A stretch of 64,000 nucleotides of DNA from contig NZ_SNXU01000001.1 in assembly GCF_004362515.1 (NCBI RefSeq), positions 2,046,001-2,110,000 of the forward strand. Reading direction: 5' to 3'. Positions 1 through 7,496 of the stretch are shown one piece after another. Numbering within the stretch: position 1 is the stretch's first letter; each line of letters begins with the position of its first letter. Position numbers and translations under genes: made by a program. Source of the DNA: Actinokineospora alba. GTDB taxonomy: Bacteria; Actinomycetota; Actinomycetes; Mycobacteriales; Pseudonocardiaceae. The notes under the pieces were generated by a model that ran no database searches, had not been told where the DNA came from, and saw only the letters and a list, made by a program, of their open reading frames with translations.

Positions 1-90
1 GCGGTGCTCGGGTGCCGGGAGGCGCTGGAGCAGAACGTGAAGCCGCAGATCGCCATCGAGGCGATGGTGGCCGTCCTCTATTCAGGCTGA
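1..90 (+). CDS. holB: DNA polymerase III subunit delta' (C-terminal end only)
   Basis: Frame 1 is open from the window edge and stops at a TGA ending at position 90, giving 29 residues that end in IAIEAMVAVLYSG. The preceding segment REALEQNVKPQIAIEAM matches the remembered C-terminal helix of actinobacterial clamp-loader delta' subunits (a short stretch ending in ALEAM just before the stop). The protein would help load the beta sliding clamp during replication. In mycobacteria a delta'-like gene lies next to a tRNA-Thr gene, which fits the tRNA-Thr found here at 1936. Only the tail is visible, so catalytic and structural motifs cannot be checked. A bidirectional terminator follows. Confidence 0.6.
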   Translation, partial: AVLGCREALEQNVKPQIAIEAMVAVLYSG

Positions 91-144
91 GGTACCTGCC
101 GCCTCACCCAACCAGGCTCCCCAGCCGAAGCCCCGGAAACGCAC

Positions 145-176
145 GCACCCCGCCTGACCGAAGTCAGACGGGGTGC
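145..176. terminator. Bidirectional intrinsic-type terminator
   Basis: A GC-rich hairpin with GCACCCCG on the left arm and CGGGGTGC on the right arm lies between the plus-strand delta' gene ending at 90 and the minus-strand gene ending at 191. On the plus strand it is followed by a short T-containing stretch (ccccttgttcg). Its position between convergent stop codons supports termination from both sides. Confidence 0.7.
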
Positions 177-190
177 GGCCCCTTGTTCGA

Positions 191-1831
191 TCAGTCGGTG
201 TGCCGGTCCGGCGTGATCTTCACCTGTGCGACTCGGGGGCGGCGGGGCAGCGCCGCGACCAGCACGACACCCACCAGAAGCATCGCGGTGCCCGACCAGA
301 ACATCGGCACCGACTGGTACGCGGCGCTCGTGTAGGCCAGCGGCGGGGTCTGCTTGCCCTGCGGCGCGGGGGCGGGCGGCTGAGTCGGCGTCGCGGTGCC
401 GCAGACGACGCCACCGGTCGGCGCGAACGCGCGGGCGACCTGTTCGCCGAGCGAGACCTGGGCCAGCGCGGACGGCAGGTTCGGCAGGCCGAGCGCGTCG
501 GTCGGCAGGACCTGCAGGTCGAGCATGCGGGCGGTGGCGCCCAGCTGGTAGCCCTTGAACGGCTGCGTCGCGTTCTCACCCTTCTGGGTCAGGTTCGCCA
601 CCGACAGCCGGATGACGCCGAGGTCGAGCTTCTGCAGGCCGCCCGCGATGGCTTCCTGCGCGCCCGCGCCATTGCCCAGCAGGCCGCCGATGATCGGGAG
701 CTTGTCCGCGCCCGGGATCGAGGGGGCGCCGGGCAGCGGGATGCCGATCGGCAGGTCCATCTTCGGGTTCGCCGCGTCCAGCTTGCCCAGGCTCTTGCCG
801 CCCTGGACGACTTCGAGGACCGGCGCGGTGTACTTGACCGTCGAGGTCTTCTCATCGCCGGTCGAGGTGACCTGCAGCGTCGGCTGGCTGACGACGTTGA
901 TCGACACCTCGTACGGCGTGCCCGCGAGCAGCTTGACCGCCGCGACCTGCAGCGTCGAGGTCGACTGGACCGCCTTGTTCTTCGAGCCGGGGATGTCCAC
1001 CAGCTTGACGACCGACCGGGCCGACAGCGTGTTCGGCAGGCTCAGCAGCGAGCCCTTGCCGCCGGTGGTCTTGGCGCCCTGGCCGCCCAGCACGCCGCCG
1101 AGGGTGCTCAGCGGGCCCGCGAGACCCTTGATGCCCTCGATGATCGCCTTGTCGGCGTTGGCGTCGAGGTTCGGCGCGTCGAACACGCCGGTGAGGTCGG
1201 TGCCGCCGGGCAGGGTCGGGATGGCGTTGAGCGCGGACAGGCTTGCCAGCTCGGTCGAGGCGTCGGCGATGGTGTCGACACACGGACCCAGCGTGTCGCT
1301 CCAGTGCGCCTGGACCTGGCCGTTGAGCAGCCCGGCCTTGACCAGGGTGTCGAGCGGGGAGGCGGGCAGGTTGAGCCCGGCGCTCTTGGGCTGGGTGTTG
1401 TTCGGCGGCGCGGTCTGCGACAGCGCGCCCGGCGCCTGCGGGCTGACGCCCTGGAACGCGAACCCACCCGGCGCGGACTGCGCGATGGCCTTCTCGAAGG
1501 ACAGGTAGGCCTCGGAGTTGGCCTGCGCGCTGGCGAGCCCGAAGCCCATCTCCGCGGCGGCCTGCTTCGGCAGCTTGTCCTCGGCGCCCGGGATGATCGT
1601 CTTGGTCGGCGTGGAGTTCGGCAGCAGCCGGACGATGGCAAGGCCCGTGCCCGCGTCACCGATGGCGTGGCCCAGCGGCTGCGGCCCGATCGGCGCCGAC
1701 GGCGGCGGAGCGCTCGGGTTCGCGGGCTGCGGCACGGGGGTGGTCGGCTGAGCGGCCGCCGGGGAAGCGACCATCACCAGGACCGCGGCCGCGGCGGGCA
1801 ACGCCAGCGCGGCAGACTTGCGTCGGGACAT
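191..1831 (-). CDS. Secreted protein with C-terminal membrane anchor, function unknown
   Basis: A 546-residue protein. It opens with a basic n-region (MSRRKSAAL), an Ala/Val-rich hydrophobic core and an ASPAAA-type signal-peptidase site, then a Pro-rich linker. The long middle part is predicted extracellular and has repeated short segments rich in Leu, Gly and Thr. Near the C-terminus there is a transmembrane segment (FWSGTAMLLVGVVLVAALP) followed by a basic tail (RRPRV), the usual stop-transfer arrangement. The ATG at 1831 is chosen over an in-frame GTG at 1858 because AGGAGG sits 9 nt upstream of it and because it puts the signal peptide at the N-terminus. I recognise no enzymatic motif; it may be a cell-envelope surface protein of actinobacteria. 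Confidence 0.75.
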   Translation of the reverse strand: MSRRKSAALALPAAAAVLVMVASPAAAQPTTPVPQPANPSAPPPSAPIGPQPLGHAIGDAGTGLAIVRLLPNSTPTKTIIPGAEDKLPKQAAAEMGFGLASAQANSEAYLSFEKAIAQSAPGGFAFQGVSPQAPGALSQTAPPNNTQPKSAGLNLPASPLDTLVKAGLLNGQVQAHWSDTLGPCVDTIADASTELASLSALNAIPTLPGGTDLTGVFDAPNLDANADKAIIEGIKGLAGPLSTLGGVLGGQGAKTTGGKGSLLSLPNTLSARSVVKLVDIPGSKNKAVQSTSTLQVAAVKLLAGTPYEVSINVVSQPTLQVTSTGDEKTSTVKYTAPVLEVVQGGKSLGKLDAANPKMDLPIGIPLPGAPSIPGADKLPIIGGLLGNGAGAQEAIAGGLQKLDLGVIRLSVANLTQKGENATQPFKGYQLGATARMLDLQVLPTDALGLPNLPSALAQVSLGEQVARAFAPTGGVVCGTATPTQPPAPAPQGKQTPPLAYTSAAYQSVPMFWSGTAMLLVGVVLVAALPRRPRVAQVKITPDRHTD

Positions 1832-1917
1832 CGTCGGGGTCCTCCTCGGGCGATCCACGCGGACCGGCTATGGATTAAACGACACTAGGCCCCTCCGGTG
1901 ACGCGATTCGCACCCGG

Positions 1918-1923
1918 TATAGT
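1918..1923 (+). promoter_or_regulatory. Candidate -10 box of the tRNA-Thr promoter
   Basis: TATAGT lies 12 nt upstream of the first tRNA base, the right place for a -10 element of a stable RNA promoter. No convincing -35 hexamer is seen; GGTGAC at 1897 is the nearest candidate, at a short spacing of 15. Confidence 0.4.
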
Positions 1924-1935
1924 TGCCGCCAGCAC

Positions 1936-2009
1936 GCCGCCTTAGCTCAGTCGGCTAGAGCGATTCACTCGTAATGAATAGGTCAAGGGTTCGACTCCCT
2001 TAGGCGGCT
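1936..2009 (+). tRNA. tRNA-Thr (CGT anticodon)
   Basis: A full cloverleaf is readable. The acceptor arms are GCCGCCT (1936-1942) and AGGCGGC (2002-2008), with discriminator T at 2009. There is a D arm with GCTC/GAGC, and an anticodon stem ATTCA/TGAAT around the loop CTCGTAA, giving anticodon CGT (reads ACG, Thr). The T arm is AAGGG-TTCGACT-CCCTT. CCA is not encoded. The 3' part of this gene is also the left attachment sequence of the integrated element; a partial copy from the anticodon loop to the 3' end recurs at the right end of the element. The gene stays intact because integration regenerates its 3' half. Confidence 0.97.
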
Positions 2010-2019
2010 CGCAGGTCAG
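1966..2019 (+). repeat. attL core repeat of the element
   Basis: This 54-bp segment runs from the anticodon stem-loop of tRNA-Thr to 10 nt past the tRNA 3' end and is identical to 18484-18537 in the same orientation. Flanking bases differ (t versus a on the left; a versus g on the right), so the repeat ends are exact. Confidence 0.93.
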
Positions 2020-2051
2020 AGGCCGGTTCGGTACATCCGAACCGGCCTCTG
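2017..2051 (+). terminator. Element-encoded hairpin directly after tRNA-Thr
   Basis: A perfect 15-bp stem (CAGAGGCCGGTTCGG paired with CCGAACCGGCCTCTG) with a 5-nt loop begins inside the last bases of attL. It takes the place of the chromosomal hairpin displaced to 18534-18572, so it probably terminates the tRNA transcript. It may also shield the integrase gene from tRNA read-through. Confidence 0.65.
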
Positions 2052-2059
2052 TCGTTCTC

Positions 2060-2078
2060 CGTGGCCTGGCTCGTGGCC
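2060..2078 (+). repeat. Candidate integrase arm-type repeat, left
   Basis: The sequence CGTGGCCTGGCTCGTGGCC matches 18372-18390 at 18 of 19 positions, in the same orientation. It sits 40 bp inside attL. Paired repeats internal to both att sites are typical of arm-type binding sites for tyrosine recombinases or excisionases; that role is inferred. Confidence 0.45.
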
Positions 2079-2101
2079 TGAAACCGACTTACCGTGGCCC
2101 T

Positions 2102-3679
2102 ATGGCGTCCTCACGTAAGCCCCGGAAGGGGCAGCGCGGCACTGTCGCAGCGTTGCCGAGCGGTGCACGCAGGGTGAAGATCTACGCGGGTGTGGACGAG
2201 GTCACAGGCGGGGAACTGTGGCTCCGGGAGACCGTGCCAGCCGGGCCAGATATCGAAGCCCGCGTCGAGGTCGTGCGGACCAGGCTGCTCGCGCAGGTCG
2301 ACGCCAAGCTGAACGCGCGCACCACGGCGACCGTCACGCAGTTGCTCGACCGCTACTTCGAGCTGACAGACATCGAAGAGAACACGAAGGTGTCGTATCA
2401 GTCGCTTGAGAGGAACCACATTCGTCCGCTGATCGGCGCGTTGCCGCTTGGCAAGGTAGACGGGGAACAGCTCGACTCCTTTTACCGGAAGCTACGCACG
2501 TGTCGAGCGCACTGCAAAGGACGTCGGTATGTCGAACACCGCAGGAAGCGTCCGCACGACTGTGTTGAAAGCGGTTGCCGAGAACACGTGTGCCGTCCGC
2601 TAGGCGCAGCTTCGATAGTGAAGATTCAGTCCATTTTGCGGAAATCGGGCAAGAGCGCGGTGAGGTGGAAGTGGGTAGGGACCAATCCCTTCACTCTGGC
2701 CGAATCGCAGAAGGCGCCTAAGCCCAAGCCGAAACCGCCGAGAGCTGATCAAGCCGCAATTATCGTTGAAGAGGCTTGGGCGGACCTTGAGTGGGGAATG
2801 TTCATTTGGCTCGCCATGGTTACAGGCGCGCGGCGGGGTGAAATGTGCGCGCTGAAATGGGACGACCTAGACCTTTCTGCGGGCGTGATCGGCATCAAAC
2901 GAAGTGTCGCGCAGCGTGGGAAGCGCACGTGGGAGAAGGACACCAAGACTCACCAGCAGCGCCGAATCACGATCGATGAATCGACCGTGTCCCTGTTGAC
3001 GGCATACCAAGCCCGCAGGCTCGAAATCGCAGGGGTAGACGAGTTTCATCCTGACGCGCGGATTTTCTCGTCGTCTGCCGACAGTATGACGTGGCTAAAG
3101 CCGGACTCTGTGAGTCAGAAATACTCTCGACTTTGTGCACGGCTAGGCTGGACCATGAACATTCACAACCTGCGCCACTACTCAGCGACCGAGCTAATCC
3201 TTGCGGGGGTTGACGTCAATACCGTTGCTGGCAGGCTGGGACATGGAGGCGGCGGGTCCACCACTCTCAAGTTCTACACGGCATGGTCGGAAGAAGCGGA
3301 CCAGCGTGCGGCTGGAAAGCTTGCCGCCAGAATGCCTGAGCCGCCAATCACGCCAAAGATTGAGGATGGCAAAGTGGTGCCGATTCTCAAGCGGCGCAAT
3401 GACCCCGCAAGTCCCTATCAAGAGATCGCCGCAGATCTGCGCGGCGCGATCAAGTGCGGCGCGATGAAACCAGGCGATGTGCTCCCCACGTTCTCTGACC
3501 TCGCAGCTCGCTACGGGAAGTCGACCGGAACCGCGCAACGCGCTGTCGCAGAGCTTCGAGCGGAGGGCTTGGTGTCCGTCAGCCGTGGCCGTCGTGCCGT
3601 GGTCGCCGATCCGAGCGTCCCGCAACCGCTCGCAGATGTCGTCGGCTTGGACACAACGAAGCGGCGGCGCGGGAAGTAG
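2102..3679 (+). CDS. int: Tyrosine site-specific integrase with C-terminal GntR-type winged helix
   Basis: A 525-residue protein that catalyses integration and excision at tRNA-Thr. The N-terminal part has the arm-binding and SAM-like core-binding region, with a Cys/His-rich insertion (about residues 135-165, CRAHCKG to CREHVCRPL) familiar from actinobacterial AICE integrases. The catalytic domain shows the first Arg in TGARRGEM (about 243), HNLRHYS (about 354), LGHGGG (about 378) and the nucleophile in KFYTAW (about 391). Residues about 436-505 form an extra domain (PYQEIAADLRGAI, then YGKSTGTAQRAVAEL, then GLVSVSRGRRAVV) with the pattern of a GntR-family winged helix. The ATG lacks a clear Shine-Dalgarno. 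Position beside attL is standard. The fusion may give the protein autoregulation or an extra DNA contact. Confidence 0.93.
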   Translation: MASSRKPRKGQRGTVAALPSGARRVKIYAGVDEVTGGELWLRETVPAGPDIEARVEVVRTRLLAQVDAKLNARTTATVTQLLDRYFELTDIEENTKVSYQSLERNHIRPLIGALPLGKVDGEQLDSFYRKLRTCRAHCKGRRYVEHRRKRPHDCVESGCREHVCRPLGAASIVKIQSILRKSGKSAVRWKWVGTNPFTLAESQKAPKPKPKPPRADQAAIIVEEAWADLEWGMFIWLAMVTGARRGEMCALKWDDLDLSAGVIGIKRSVAQRGKRTWEKDTKTHQQRRITIDESTVSLLTAYQARRLEIAGVDEFHPDARIFSSSADSMTWLKPDSVSQKYSRLCARLGWTMNIHNLRHYSATELILAGVDVNTVAGRLGHGGGGSTTLKFYTAWSEEADQRAAGKLAARMPEPPITPKIEDGKVVPILKRRNDPASPYQEIAADLRGAIKCGAMKPGDVLPTFSDLAARYGKSTGTAQRAVAELRAEGLVSVSRGRRAVVADPSVPQPLADVVGLDTTKRRRGK

Positions 3680-3735
3680 ACGAAGATCGCCACAGCCTCT
3701 CGCCGAGCCGGTACGACCTCTCGTAGGCTCGCTGC

Positions 3736-4299
3736 GTGACGGATGAGCAGCATGGCGCGTGGAAGACCTTCGGTGAGCGGCTTGTGTACGACAACCGCTG
3801 GGTGAAGGTCGGCCTGGTCGATGTCGAGGCCCCCAACGGCGAACGTTGGGACTACCACGTCGTCCATCTTGCGCGTATCGCGATTGCTCTCATCGTTAAC
3901 GACCAGGACGAAGCTCTGATGCTCTGGCGCTACCGCTTTGCGACGGATCAGTGGGGCTATGAGCTGTTGGGCGGAATGGTTGATGACGGTGATGATGCCG
4001 CTACAACAGCGGCCCGCGAAGCGGCCGAAGAGAGCGGATGGAAGCCTGTAGGCGAGCCTGAACACCTTGTTAGCTTCGAGCCACTACCTGGGCAGGTAAC
4101 CGCTCAAGTCGACGTCTATTTGTGGCGTGATGCCGAGCATATCGGCGAGCCAACCGACACGGAAGAGACCGGGCGCATTGAATGGGTTGACCTTGCCCGG
4201 GTCACTGAACTGGCAGACCGAAAGGAGCTGCTTGGATCTGGAACCCTTGTTTCGTTATTTTACTATCTTAACTCACGTTTCCGGTCCAGTCAGAAGTAG
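3736..4299 (+). CDS. Nudix hydrolase, ADP-ribose pyrophosphatase-like
   Basis: A 187-residue Nudix-fold protein. The Nudix box starts at GGMVDDGDD and continues AREAAEESGW, giving G-x5-D-x7-REAAEE-x-G. The first Glu of the canonical box is replaced by Asp, while the metal-binding REUXEE part is intact. The upstream segment WDYHVVHLARIAIALIVNDQDEALMLWRYR fits the ADP-ribose pyrophosphatase subgroup. Families with this fold cleave nucleoside diphosphate derivatives. In the AICE pSAM2 the immunity factor Pif carries a Nudix motif, and Nudix genes beside AICE integrases are common, so an immunity or regulatory role is plausible but unproven. Start is the GTG at 3736; the Shine-Dalgarno is weak. 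Gap to the integrase is 56 bp. Confidence 0.8.
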   Translation: MTDEQHGAWKTFGERLVYDNRWVKVGLVDVEAPNGERWDYHVVHLARIAIALIVNDQDEALMLWRYRFATDQWGYELLGGMVDDGDDAATTAAREAAEESGWKPVGEPEHLVSFEPLPGQVTAQVDVYLWRDAEHIGEPTDTEETGRIEWVDLARVTELADRKELLGSGTLVSLFYYLNSRFRSSQK

Positions 4300-4463
4300 G
4301 TCGCGTTCACCAGACTTGAGAACTCGAATGAGTGCCCTGCTGATTTCAGTGCATTTGGTCATGATCAGCACTAGCCAAAGGTTGACGTCGAGGGCTACTC
4401 CGACCGGGTGGTGCCCCTGGTTGATGCCATCTCGCGTAGACCTTGGAGTGATAGCTTCTGGGC

Positions 4464-5699
4464 ATGTCGGACGAAGACAGCGGAGCCAGCGCAGCGGAAA
4501 GCGCTAGTGATCTTGCGAGTAGCGCTGGTGATCGGCCCGGCAGCTTCGCGTTCTTCTCTCTGATCGGTGATCGTTTCAACGCGCCCGGCATGCCCGCTGA
4601 CACCGCGAAAGAGGTCGGGTTCTTCCGTGAAGCAATCCTGAGCGTTGCTCGCCAACTGTGGTTGGACGCCAATCTGGGTCGCAGTCGGGTACCAGCGGGA
4701 TTTGCCGAGGCGTTCGACCTTCGGCTAACTAACGTTCTTCGCGGTAGCGCGGAGCCGCAGTTGCTCTTGAATCGCACCCAGAGGGTTAGCGACGAAGATT
4801 GGGACGAGTGGGTCCGATTTTATGAGGCTGCCCGCGATTCAATTGCAATGGGCGTCCCCACAGTCGCGGTGGCTCCACTGGATCGTGATCGCACGGACCT
4901 GACTGAAGAGGCTAGGGCTGCAAGGGTGTTGCGGAACCCAGCAGTTGTCGCAAGTCTGCGTAAGATTGGGTCCACTCTAGAGCAAGCGGAAACCGTTGTT
5001 CTTGGCTCTCCGCTGAGGGCTGGTCCGCGTGTCAAATTGGACCATGACATGAGATTGCTCCTGAATCCCAGACTAAGCGACCTAGGGGTGACGCAGTCCG
5101 AGCAGGTCTCAATCGAAGGCGTCATTGTCGAGTACGATGGGAAAACGCGGAGCTTCCGTCTTGAAATGCTTAACGGATCCGCGACCTGTTCGCTCACGAA
5201 GGATGAGGCGCGGCTCTCGATTCAAGCTCGCGACTATTTGGCTCTGGATGGCTTTACCGCCCCCGATGTCGTGATTATTGGCGAGACTAATAACAGTGTG
5301 GCGAAGAATATCCACATCTTCAGCGTGCATAGTATTGATATCGTGCGATCTGTAGCAGAGAAGATGCTCATCCAGCAGTTGCAGCGGATTGTTGAGCTTG
5401 AGGATAATTGGCTAGGGTCGGGAAGCGAAAAACCCCCTGAAGAAATAGTGGAACGAGTGCGCGAGCTGGTGCCAGCGTTGGCGGCACTCGACATTCAAAT
5501 CTCTGTTGTGCCTAGCGCTGATGGCTCCGTAGTTCTGGAGGCCCGTCGGGGATTGGTTGAATTGTCGGTAGCGGTAGAGCCTAACGGCGAAATGTTCATG
5601 TGCTCCGATAATGTTGACACGAATGAACTGGATGAAGCTCAAGTTGATTTTGATGGCAGCCGACTTGAGCGTTTCCTGAGGACGGGGGCCATTTCGTGA
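4464..5699 (+). CDS. Unknown protein, first gene of an overlapping two-gene module
   Basis: A 411-residue soluble protein with no signal peptide or transmembrane segment. The first 25 residues are Ser/Ala/Asp-rich and probably disordered. The middle (about 180-280) looks like a beta-rich domain (EQVSIEGVIVEYDGKTRSFRLEML and following). The last 115 residues resemble a module I remember from gene pairs of unknown function: a Leu-rich helix ending in EDNWLGSGSEKPP, a helix, then VVPSADGSVVLEA and a final beta segment VAVEPNGEMFM. The downstream gene overlaps its stop codon (GTGA), so the two are translationally coupled. Base composition is less GC-rich than the neighbouring chromosome. I do not recognise a biochemical function. 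A 164-bp gap separates it from the Nudix gene. Confidence 0.85.
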   Translation: MSDEDSGASAAESASDLASSAGDRPGSFAFFSLIGDRFNAPGMPADTAKEVGFFREAILSVARQLWLDANLGRSRVPAGFAEAFDLRLTNVLRGSAEPQLLLNRTQRVSDEDWDEWVRFYEAARDSIAMGVPTVAVAPLDRDRTDLTEEARAARVLRNPAVVASLRKIGSTLEQAETVVLGSPLRAGPRVKLDHDMRLLLNPRLSDLGVTQSEQVSIEGVIVEYDGKTRSFRLEMLNGSATCSLTKDEARLSIQARDYLALDGFTAPDVVIIGETNNSVAKNIHIFSVHSIDIVRSVAEKMLIQQLQRIVELEDNWLGSGSEKPPEEIVERVRELVPALAALDIQISVVPSADGSVVLEARRGLVELSVAVEPNGEMFMCSDNVDTNELDEAQVDFDGSRLERFLRTGAIS

Positions 5700-6106
5700 C
5701 CGCATCAGCTCCTCAGGACAGCATTCTCGACACTCCATCGGAACTTCTCCTTCGGCAAGTCCACCCTACTCATTTTACTAACGGAGTAGTGTCAAGCGAG
5801 GCGTTTAAGCCGAGTGCTCGTGACAGAGACATGCTCTCGACCCTGCGCGGACACGTCGGACCGGACGAGGCTTATCGACGATGGACGGAAGAAAAGGGCT
5901 TCAAATCTGTCGGCACATACGGTGTGACAGTTGGAGAAGTTGTCAATGAGAATCTTAAAGCCGTTGACGACGCGGCGGAAGTCAACGAGCCGGACCATGT
6001 GTCGATCGATTTTTCTCAAATTTTGAGCAAGGCGAGAAAGAAGCAAGCAGGGCGGATACTGCGCGACGCGGCTAAAGCGCGAGGCTGCTTACATGCGCCG
6101 AAATAG
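5696..6106 (+). CDS. Small conserved unknown protein, second gene of the module
   Basis: A 136-residue soluble protein starting at a GTG that overlaps the stop of the preceding gene. Its N-terminal half (LLRQVHPTHFTNGVVSSEAF, then KPSARDRDMLSTLRG) and its central TYGVTVGEVVNENL fit a small family I remember as a QVHP-x-SxAFxP-type protein that is often found as the partner of a larger unknown protein. The C-terminus has a basic helix (KARKKQAGRILRDAAKARGC). No catalytic motif is certain; the conserved His and Arg in the N-terminal half would be the first residues to examine. Cargo of the element rather than a transfer function is my inference, because neither gene resembles a known AICE module. 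Confidence 0.8.
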   Translation: MTASAPQDSILDTPSELLLRQVHPTHFTNGVVSSEAFKPSARDRDMLSTLRGHVGPDEAYRRWTEEKGFKSVGTYGVTVGEVVNENLKAVDDAAEVNEPDHVSIDFSQILSKARKKQAGRILRDAAKARGCLHAPK

Positions 6107-6191
6107 TTCCGGCTACTCTCGCGCCACGTCAGCGGTCCGATCTCTCGACTTTCTCCGGGCGTAGGGATCACCGCTCTTCGTGGCTATCGAT

Positions 6192-7313
6192 TTATGTTGT
6201 CGGTAGTCGAAGCTGTTTCAATCGCCGCAATTGGCGGTCGGACTTGATTTGACCAGCGAGCTGACGCGCTTGTCTTGAGTATGCGTCTGTAGCGTCACGC
6301 TGTCCTGAGGCAGCGTGGGCATAGGCGAGATCGACAAGCAGCCCAACTTTGGCGCGGGTGAACTCGGCGGGCAGACGCGGGAGGGCACGTGTCAGGTAGT
6401 CGATCGCTTGCGGATCTCCCAGTCTTGCCAAAGCGTTGCCCCGCCATCGGTCCAAGTGGCCATCACCCAGAAAGAGGAACGGCAGAGTTGGGTCAACCGG
6501 ATCGACAGGCAGCGAGGCTCGTGCATCATCGAACGCCCGTAGAGCTTCGTCCCGTTTGCCCGAGGCTGCGTATCCCTCACCGTGTGCTGCGGCCAGCCAG
6601 GTTCGGAGAAGAGGGCTGGCGACGTCATCAGCCAGCGAGCGTGCTTCGGCAAGCTGTTCGAGTGCTAGCGCGGTTTCGCCGAGGTCGATGAGGACGAATG
6701 CCTGTTCCGCTGTGGCGTGAGCAAGTAGCGACGTCGAGCCAGCCTCCCGCGCGGCGGACTTGCCCCGTTCGTAGTGGTCCCAAGATTGGTTAATCGCGTT
6801 GCGGTCCAGCGACTCCCAACCGGCCAGCGTGGACGCCTCCGTTAGAACCCCAGCAAGTTCCTCGCGCTGGCCTCGACCTGCGCTGAAGCGGAGTAGCGCG
6901 CCGACCTGGTCGATGTGGCCGCGAAGTTGGTCTAGAAGTGACATGCCGCCGAAGCGGCGGTCCACGTGGCGGGCGTTGTCGACCTGGCGGCGGAAGATGT
7001 CGATCGTGGCTGAGTCGACGGTGCGAGCGACGGCCAACCGCGCGCGCAGCTCGTTCGCTTCGTCGTCTTGAATCTCGGGTGGGAACCCTAACTCGTCGTT
7101 CGTCCGGCCGTAGATCTCGCGGAACAGGCGCTGATATCCCTTGCCGCTAACCGGCTCATGGCCATTCTCCCAGCGCGACAGTTTTGTCTTCAGGCTGGTG
7201 CGGGTCGCGACGGGTTCGCCAATGCGTTCGGCGCGGTTGATCAGCATCGTGATCACGGACTCTGCCGAGTAGCCGAGTTGCTTCCGCGTGCTCTGGAGCG
7301 GGGTACTTGGCAT
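6192..7313 (-). CDS. XRE-type regulator with TPR-like C-terminal region
   Basis: A 373-residue protein. Residues about 5-65 resemble a Cro/C1-type helix-turn-helix of the kind found in Streptomyces and Pseudonocardiales regulators (TRKQLGYSAESVITMLI and TKLSRWENG). The rest is alpha-helical with TPR-like repeats (LLAHATAEQAFVLIDLGETA, LLRTWLAAAHGEGYAASGKR, LDRWRGNALARLGDPQAIDY). It is a paralogue of the protein at 17167-18330, sharing the order and wording of the TPR part. It probably binds DNA and responds to a peptide or small ligand through the TPR domain. An inverted-repeat region immediately upstream (7331-7384) is the likely operator. It converges with the two-gene module, 85 bp away. 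Confidence 0.85.
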   Translation of the reverse strand: MPSTPLQSTRKQLGYSAESVITMLINRAERIGEPVATRTSLKTKLSRWENGHEPVSGKGYQRLFREIYGRTNDELGFPPEIQDDEANELRARLAVARTVDSATIDIFRRQVDNARHVDRRFGGMSLLDQLRGHIDQVGALLRFSAGRGQREELAGVLTEASTLAGWESLDRNAINQSWDHYERGKSAAREAGSTSLLAHATAEQAFVLIDLGETALALEQLAEARSLADDVASPLLRTWLAAAHGEGYAASGKRDEALRAFDDARASLPVDPVDPTLPFLFLGDGHLDRWRGNALARLGDPQAIDYLTRALPRLPAEFTRAKVGLLVDLAYAHAASGQRDATDAYSRQARQLAGQIKSDRQLRRLKQLRLPTT

Positions 7314-7330
7314 CAGGATTCACCGCCAAC

Positions 7331-7384
7331 ATAACCGCGCTGACCTGCGTGGTTATCGCGGGTTAATAGCCCCGCGGTTAACCC
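7331..7384. promoter_or_regulatory. Two adjacent inverted repeats upstream of the TPR regulator
   Basis: The first repeat pairs ATAACC (7331-7336) with GGTTAT (7351-7356). The second pairs GGGTTAA (7360-7366) with TTAACCC (7378-7384). All four half-sites share the GGTTA core. They lie 18-71 bp upstream of the start at 7313, as expected for an autoregulatory operator. Confidence 0.55.
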
Positions 7385-7496
7385 GAGCCACCTGTTTTCG
7401 GCTGCCAAAACGCCGATTGTTGTAAGTATGAACAGCAATCGGAACGACGCGGCGGCTACCAAGTCGCTGACACGAGTGTCGCCGCCCATGGTGCGG

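Noticed and set aside
173..1888. Long plus-strand frame opposite the secreted protein gene
   Set aside because: Arg/Gly/Leu/Ala/Asp-only composition is typical of the antisense frame of a GC-rich gene. The minus strand has a signal peptide, ribosome binding site and transmembrane anchor.
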